Shown piece by piece: positions 60,017-64,000 of a DNA stretch of 64,000 nt. How positions within the stretch are numbered: position 1 is the first letter of the stretch; each line of letters starts with the position of its first letter. The position numbers and the translations under genes were made by a program. Under the pieces are notes generated by a model that saw only the letters and a list, made by a program, of their open reading frames with translations, had not been told where the DNA came from and made no database searches. This DNA is from Bacillus sp. Marseille-Q1617 (GTDB lineage: Bacteria > Bacillota > Bacilli > Bacillales > Bacillaceae_B): positions 992,001 through 1,056,000 of the forward strand of contig NZ_CAHJXM010000001.1 of assembly GCF_903645295.1 (NCBI RefSeq), in the 5' to 3' direction.

Positions 60017-61405
60017 ATGAAACTGAAAATAATCCATACGAATGACTTGCACAGTCACTTTGATGCATTTTCTCAAGTGGTAACATTGATCAAGGAATAT
60101 AAAGACGAAGATACTTTAGTTCTTGATGGAGGCGATTTTGCAGATTTCAAGAGCATAGAGCTGCAGGGCACAAGAGGCATGGCAGCCATTGAGCTTTTGG
60201 AGTATGCCGGGTATGATGCGTTGACCATCGGAAACAATGAAATGTTCAATGGGGTTGATACTCTTGAGCACATGGCATCGAACAGCCCTGTTCCATTCAT
60301 CAGTAATAATCTCCTTAAAAGAGACAGAACTAAAATCGATGGAGTATGTTCGAGCATCATCCTTGAGAAAAAAGGTCTCCGCATCCTCATTACGGGTGCA
60401 TCTCCCGATATGCAGGATTTCAGTGATGGTCTGGGTGTACATATGACCGATTATAAAAAAGCAATTGAAGAAGAACTCGTAAGATATGAAGGGAATTATG
60501 ACGTATGTATTCTTCTCAACCACCTCGGGACGTTTGTGGATGAAGTTCTGGTCGATGGATTAGAAGGCGTTGATATCATTCTATCCGCCCATGATCATAA
60601 AGTCTATCCACAGGCAAAAGTGGTGCACAATGCGATTATGAACAGTGCAGGCTGTTATGGAGAATATGTCGGTATGATTGAAATAGATGTAAGTGATACG
60701 GGGGTGAAACTGCTCACCTCCCAAAATACAGTCACAAAAGATGCTGCCCGGGACGAAGGAGTCCTGTTCATTTTAAATAAAAATAAAGAAAAAGCGATAG
60801 AAGTCTTAAGCAAGCCGCTTTACACGCTCGAAAAACCACTTTGGCATGATGTGATGGAGGAGAATCCTTTAACCAATTTAATTGCTGATGGTGTTAAGGA
60901 TATGCTGCATTGTGATATCGGGCTGATGAATAGCGGAATTGCGAATGCGGGGATCTTCGGGTACGTATCGAATAAGAAATTGATTGAGGTTTGTCCTTCA
61001 CCTTTGAATCCCACTTCATTCGAGATTCAAGGAAAAGATTTGCGGGAGGCGTTTGAGCAATCGCTGGATGCTGATGTATGCCTGAATGAGGGGAAGGGAC
61101 CTGGATTCCGGGGAAGATTCGTCGGACGCCTGCATGTGTCTGGTGCTGAAATCGTTCATGATGGTAAAAAGGTCCGCGAAGTTTTCATTGCAGGGGAGCC
61201 TCTGGATGATGAGAAGTGGTATACAGTAGCATCTTCTGACTATTTGCAGCGCGGATCCGGTTATCCATCCCTTGCCAACAATCGCAATGAAAAATATCTG
61301 GCAGAAGAAATCAAGGATGTAATCAGGATTTATGGGAAAAGAAGCGATTTCCTTGAAAAGGCTGATGAAGGTCGTTGGAAAGAGAAGCTTGATGTGAATG
61401 TATAA
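60017..61405 (+). CDS. 5'-nucleotidase/metallophosphoesterase (UshA-like)
   Basis: 462 residues, two-domain architecture. The N-terminal calcineurin-like phosphoesterase domain (about 1-250) has metal ligands in IIHTNDLHSHF, LDGGDFAD, GNNE, LNHLG and SAHDHKVY. The C-terminal 5'-nucleotidase domain (about 270-450) has LTNLIADGVKDML and YTVASSDYLQRGSGYPSL. No signal peptide or anchor is visible, so unlike UshA it is probably cytoplasmic (YunD-like). A GTG at 60002 is possible, but the AGAGGTGATGGGGG stretch fits ATG 60017 and the protein begins canonically there. Substrate may be nucleotides, UDP-sugars or CoA derivatives. Confidence 0.85.
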   Translation: MKLKIIHTNDLHSHFDAFSQVVTLIKEYKDEDTLVLDGGDFADFKSIELQGTRGMAAIELLEYAGYDALTIGNNEMFNGVDTLEHMASNSPVPFISNNLLKRDRTKIDGVCSSIILEKKGLRILITGASPDMQDFSDGLGVHMTDYKKAIEEELVRYEGNYDVCILLNHLGTFVDEVLVDGLEGVDIILSAHDHKVYPQAKVVHNAIMNSAGCYGEYVGMIEIDVSDTGVKLLTSQNTVTKDAARDEGVLFILNKNKEKAIEVLSKPLYTLEKPLWHDVMEENPLTNLIADGVKDMLHCDIGLMNSGIANAGIFGYVSNKKLIEVCPSPLNPTSFEIQGKDLREAFEQSLDADVCLNEGKGPGFRGRFVGRLHVSGAEIVHDGKKVREVFIAGEPLDDEKWYTVASSDYLQRGSGYPSLANNRNEKYLAEEIKDVIRIYGKRSDFLEKADEGRWKEKLDVNV

Positions 61406-61448
61406 AATGGGAGGACAATACAATTCTTAAAAGAAAGGATGAACACAC

Positions 61449-61568
61449 GTGGATACTGGTATAATATTTGCTTTTTCCATTGCCGTTGGTTCACTGGGTG
61501 TAGCGCTCAGTGCCTTATCGATTGCAGGCAAACTTGAAAAAAGGGTAAAGGAATTAGAGAAAAAATAA
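61449..61568 (+). CDS. 39-residue single-helix membrane protein
   Basis: A GTG start with AAAGGATGA 9 bases upstream opens a 39-codon frame. The product has one transmembrane helix (IIFAFSIAVGSLGVALSALS) followed by a charged tail IAGKLEKRVKELEKK that could form a coiled coil. It ends just before a good terminator and starts 43 bases after the nucleotidase stop, so it may be the last gene of that unit. No function known to me; the hydrophobic-plus-basic pattern and signals make it more than a chance frame. Confidence 0.68.
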   Translation: MDTGIIFAFSIAVGSLGVALSALSIAGKLEKRVKELEKK

Positions 61569-61574
61569 TGTGTT

Positions 61575-61612
61575 ACGAAAAGCGCCCAGAGTTTCTGGGT
61601 GCTTTTCTTATT
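61575..61612 (+). terminator. Terminator after the small membrane protein gene
   Basis: AAAAGCGCCCAGA and TCTGGGTGCTTTT arms, then CTTATTAT. Confidence 0.8.
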
Positions 61613-61706
61613 ATCAGGCAGTTCCCTGAAACTTACAGGTTTCTAGTGAAAAACTACGGGGTATCATTTTATAGAATACAAGTATAGTAGTAAAGGAGAA
61701 ACCTAT

Positions 61707-62672
61707 ATGATAAAACGCATCGGCTTAACGTTAAGCTGGCTTCTCATAATAACGGTTATCGTCCTTTTCGGTGCAGCAAATTATATATACAACGTGGCCA
61801 TCAACCGCAATGATGAGGCAATCAGGCTTTACGGGTCTGAGGAAGCGGTTAAAGCGGTGAGTGCGCTGGAAGAAGAACAGAAAAGATTGCAGGAACTGAG
61901 GAGCTGGACGGAGAGACAGGATTTTGAAGAGATCGAGATACAAAGTGATGATGGGCTGACCCTTAGTGCACGATATTTGAAAAATGATGCACCAAATGGG
62001 AAAACGGTCATTTTAGCTCACGGGTATAAAGGGAATAATGAGCAGCTGCCAGAAGTAACAAGATACTATTATGAGAAAGGATTTAACATTTTAAAGCCAG
62101 ACGCCAGGGGACACGGTAAGAGTGAAGGGGAATATATCGGCTATGGCTGGCACGATCGCAATGATTTACGAAAGTGGATTGATTATTTAGTAGAAGATGA
62201 GGATGAGAGATTTATCTTTCTTCATGGGTTTTCAATGGGGGCATCCACTGTTTTGATGGCAAGCGGCGAGGAGCTTCCAAGAGAGGTGAGAGGAGTCATT
62301 GCTGACAGCGGATATACATCAGTGAAAGAAGAATTGGATCATCAGCTAAAGTATCTTTATGATCTGCCTTCTTTTCCATTGATGGATGTCACAAGTATGG
62401 TCACTAAAGTACGGGCTGGTTTTTCATTTGATGAAGCATCAGCACTCAATCAAGTAAAGAAAAAGAGAAATGATTTGCCGCTCTTTATCATCCATGGTGA
62501 TAAGGACGAACTCGTCCCTTCGGAAATGGCTTCGCGATTATATGAAAATGCGTCCGGGGAGAAAAAATTATGGATCATTCCAGACGTTGGTCATACGGAA
62601 GGCTTTTTGGAGGAGGAGGAAGAATACCGGGTAAGATTGACTGGATTTATCGAGGAAGCCATGCAGCGATAA
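61707..62672 (+). CDS. Membrane-anchored alpha/beta hydrolase (YqkD-like)
   Basis: 321 residues. One N-terminal transmembrane helix (LSWLLIITVIVLFGAANYIY, near 9-28) anchors an alpha/beta hydrolase domain, probably facing outside. Catalytic elements: oxyanion region TVILAHGYKGNNEQ, nucleophile Ser in FLHGFSMGAS (near 176), Asp in IHGDKDELVP (near 268) and His in DVGHTEGF (near 299). DARGHGKSEGEYIGYGWHDRNDL is also typical. Relatives are annotated as esterases or putative peptidases without known substrate. AAAGGAGAAACC precedes the ATG. Monocistronic. Confidence 0.85.
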   Translation: MIKRIGLTLSWLLIITVIVLFGAANYIYNVAINRNDEAIRLYGSEEAVKAVSALEEEQKRLQELRSWTERQDFEEIEIQSDDGLTLSARYLKNDAPNGKTVILAHGYKGNNEQLPEVTRYYYEKGFNILKPDARGHGKSEGEYIGYGWHDRNDLRKWIDYLVEDEDERFIFLHGFSMGASTVLMASGEELPREVRGVIADSGYTSVKEELDHQLKYLYDLPSFPLMDVTSMVTKVRAGFSFDEASALNQVKKKRNDLPLFIIHGDKDELVPSEMASRLYENASGEKKLWIIPDVGHTEGFLEEEEEYRVRLTGFIEEAMQR

Positions 62673-62680
62673 AAGGAAGA

Positions 62681-62715
62681 AAGGACAAGGAATTCACATA
62701 TTCCTTGTCCTTTTA
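62681..62715. terminator. Bidirectional terminator
   Basis: GGACAAGGAAT and ATTCCTTGTCC arms with a 6-base loop; TTTT on the plus strand and CTTTCTTCCTTTT on the minus strand. Serves the convergent hydrolase and the small gene at 62719. Confidence 0.85.
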
Positions 62716-62718
62716 TTG

Positions 62719-62982
62719 TTACTTTTTGTTTGGATATCCGCTTGAGTCGGGCGAGACCATTCCCCCTGCACCTGTGGAATTGACATCTGGATCTGCACCT
62801 TTTGGCTGATCCGGCATGGAAGAATGCATTTTATCGTAAGAAGAGTCTGTTGACTCCATATCCTCACTCAAAGAAACCAATTTGAGTTCCGAGCCTTCGA
62901 GTTTGTTTTTGACTTGTTCCTTCGCTTCATCAGCAGTTAAAGAGTCCGGTGAATACTCAAGTGTAAGGGTTAATGTTTTCAT
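62719..62982 (-). CDS. Small hydrophilic protein of unknown function
   Basis: 87 residues, not recognised. The first 42 residues (MKTLTLTLEYSPDSLTADEAKEQVKNKLEGSELKL reads as strand-helix-strand) look like a small folded domain. The rest is low-complexity and rich in S, D, P and G (ending GGMVSPDSSGYPNKK), probably disordered. The ATG at 62988 is only 2 bases after GGGAGG, whereas ATG 62982 is 8 bases after it, so 62982 is preferred. The strong ribosome binding site supports it as a real gene. Confidence 0.65.
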   Translation of the reverse strand: MKTLTLTLEYSPDSLTADEAKEQVKNKLEGSELKLVSLSEDMESTDSSYDKMHSSMPDQPKGADPDVNSTGAGGMVSPDSSGYPNKK

Positions 62983-63200
62983 GGTCATTTCCTCCCTTTA
63001 ATTATTAGTAATTAATGGTGTGTTTCCCGTGAAGCGATTCTTTCAAACCGGAGAAATGTAAAAATGCATTCTGTTTTAGGGTTAAATCATTAATCGTAAA
63101 GGCAAATGAGAGTATAAAAATAACTTTAATACTATTGAAAAATTCAGATTATTATGTATAATTTCATTCATTATAGTTTTTTCAAGAGGAGGAGAAATGG

Positions 63201-64000
63201 ATGACAGTGAAAGAGAGAGGACTGCTTCATGAATTAAAAGAATTGCTGAAAAGTCATCAAGTGACAACGAATGAAACGGTCCTGGAACAGCATGGCAGGG
63301 ATGAATCCTATCATCATCCAGGTTCTCCCGAAATAGTCGTGTTTCCTGAGAATGCGCAGCAAGTAAGTGAAATCGTTAAACTTGCAGGCGTGCATAACAC
63401 TCCCATCATCCCGTTTGGTTTAGGGACAAGTCTAGAGGGACATGTGATTCCTTATGAAAAAGGGATCAGCATTGATTTTTCACAAATGAATAAGATTCTG
63501 GAAGTAAGAGAAAAGGATTTCCTGGTCAGAGTGCAGCCGGGAGTGACCCGGTCCCAGCTTAATAAGGAATTAAAGAAATTCGGCTTATTTTTCTCGGTGG
63601 ACCCTGGAGCAGACGCGACTTTAGGAGGGATGGCCGCCACGAATGCGAGCGGTACGACATCCGTCAAATATGGTGTCATGCGAGACCAGGTCAGGGATAT
63701 CGAAGTCGTGCTTGCATCGGGTGATATCATCCATACAGGGAACCTTGCCCAAAAATCCTCGTCAGGCTATAACCTGAACCATTTATTTGTAGGATCGGAA
63801 GGGACCCTTGGATGCTTTACTGAATTGACATTGAGAGTTTATGGAATCCCTGAACACATCTTGGCTGCCAGGGCCTCCTTCCCGCATATTGATGAAACGG
63901 TGGAAGCAGTTGTATCCATTCTGCAGGCAGGGATCCCCGTTGCGAGGGTGGAACTGGTCGATGAGGCTTCGATGAGGCAGGTGAATAGGTTCAGCGATAC
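63201..64000 (+). CDS. FAD-binding 2-hydroxyacid dehydrogenase, 3' end cut by window
   Basis: Open to the window edge (266 codons visible), so the C-terminal half is missing. The PCMH FAD-binding domain is clear: PEIVVFPENAQQVSEIVKLAG, IIPFGLGTSLEGHVIP (near residue 70), VDPGADATLGGMAATNASGTTSVKYG near 130 and YNLNHLFVGSEGTLGCFTELTLRV near 190. This places it with D-lactate/glycolate dehydrogenases (GlcD and LDHD relatives). AGAGGAGGAG lies 6 bases before ATG 63201; an ATG at 63197 is out of frame and stops early. It is a paralog of, but clearly different from, glcD at 20.6-22.0 kb. Confidence 0.88.
   Translation, partial: MTVKERGLLHELKELLKSHQVTTNETVLEQHGRDESYHHPGSPEIVVFPENAQQVSEIVKLAGVHNTPIIPFGLGTSLEGHVIPYEKGISIDFSQMNKILEVREKDFLVRVQPGVTRSQLNKELKKFGLFFSVDPGADATLGGMAATNASGTTSVKYGVMRDQVRDIEVVLASGDIIHTGNLAQKSSSGYNLNHLFVGSEGTLGCFTELTLRVYGIPEHILAARASFPHIDETVEAVVSILQAGIPVARVELVDEASMRQVNRFSD

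Noticed and set aside
63197..63232. ATG 63197 as start of the right-edge dehydrogenase
   Set aside because: That frame meets TGA after 11 codons; ATG 63201 opens the frame that matches the FAD-oxidase family and has the better spacing to AGAGGAGGAG.

Overview
The window looks like a chromosomal stretch of an aerobic, probably spore-forming member of the Bacillaceae (Bacillota). Support for this: strong AGGAGG-type ribosome binding sites, frequent GTG and TTG starts, B. subtilis-type control elements (LutR, NagR, BirA, CcpA and SigW sites, cobalamin and purine riboswitches) and gene sets such as lutABC, nagAB/nagP, gltAB, floT, bioY and yfkO. Genus is not resolvable from the sequence alone; a Rossellomorea/Mesobacillus-like Bacillus is a guess. 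Both ends cut genes: a lactate permease on the left and an FAD-dependent 2-hydroxyacid dehydrogenase on the right.

Layout. 1-4.9 kb: L-lactate uptake and oxidation (lctP-type permease, lutABC) with a perfect LutR-type operator. 5-16.3 kb: mixed housekeeping and accessory genes (EamA exporter, ECF-like sigma factor paired with a second ClpP, exonuclease-BRCT, Ntn hydrolase, HTH-PAS regulator with a membrane histidine kinase, nitroreductase, methyltransferase). 16.3-19 kb: biotin uptake and synthesis (bioY divergent from bioDA, BirA operator between). 19.3-22 kb: glycolate oxidase glcDF. 22.1-28.6 kb: a MurNAc/GlcNAc salvage island (murP, mupG, murQ, nagR, nagA, nagB) whose promoters carry NagR (dre) sites; a fourth dre lies before nagP at 38.3 kb. 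29-31 kb: tRNA selenouridine synthase, MerR regulator and SRPBCC protein. 31.6-38 kb: glutamate synthase gltAB, interrupted by a repeat. 40-44.6 kb: DUF2161 and DUF3231 proteins, then a three-gene heme-dependent oxidative N-demethylase (dimethylamine monooxygenase-like) cluster. 44.7-53.3 kb: a citrate-type two-component system, a TctCBA tricarboxylate transporter behind a perfect cre site, a tricarballylate-dehydrogenase-like flavoprotein and a DASS permease. 53.4-64 kb: a thioesterase behind a cobalamin riboswitch, flotillin with a SigW promoter, a DUF4397 cell-wall protein with a lipoprotein-like class F sortase, adenine deaminase behind a guanine-class riboswitch, a 5'-nucleotidase, a 39-residue membrane protein and an alpha/beta hydrolase.

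Common themes are scavenging of organic acids and amines (lactate, glycolate, tricarboxylates, possibly dimethylamine) and recycling of cell-wall amino sugars, which feeds fructose-6-phosphate and ammonium toward glutamate synthase. The window also holds a family of nested inverted-repeat elements (about 4.92-5.18, 28.61-29.05, 36.21-36.46, 39.90-40.16 and 41.72-42.15 kb). Two full copies have the same outer arms but oppositely oriented cores, and both directly supply the terminator of the preceding gene. Three other short-period arrays (20 bp at 5.0 kb, about 55 bp at 13.9 kb, 25 bp at 19.1 kb) are separate sequence families.

The most unusual points are the NagR control that appears to join MurNAc and GlcNAc salvage, the N-demethylase cluster, the TctCBA/TcuA locus without TcuB, the cobalamin riboswitch in front of a thioesterase, the lipid-anchored sortase with its adjacent MPETG substrate, and the core-inverted repeat elements. 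No rRNA, tRNA, CRISPR array, prophage or transposase gene was recognised.
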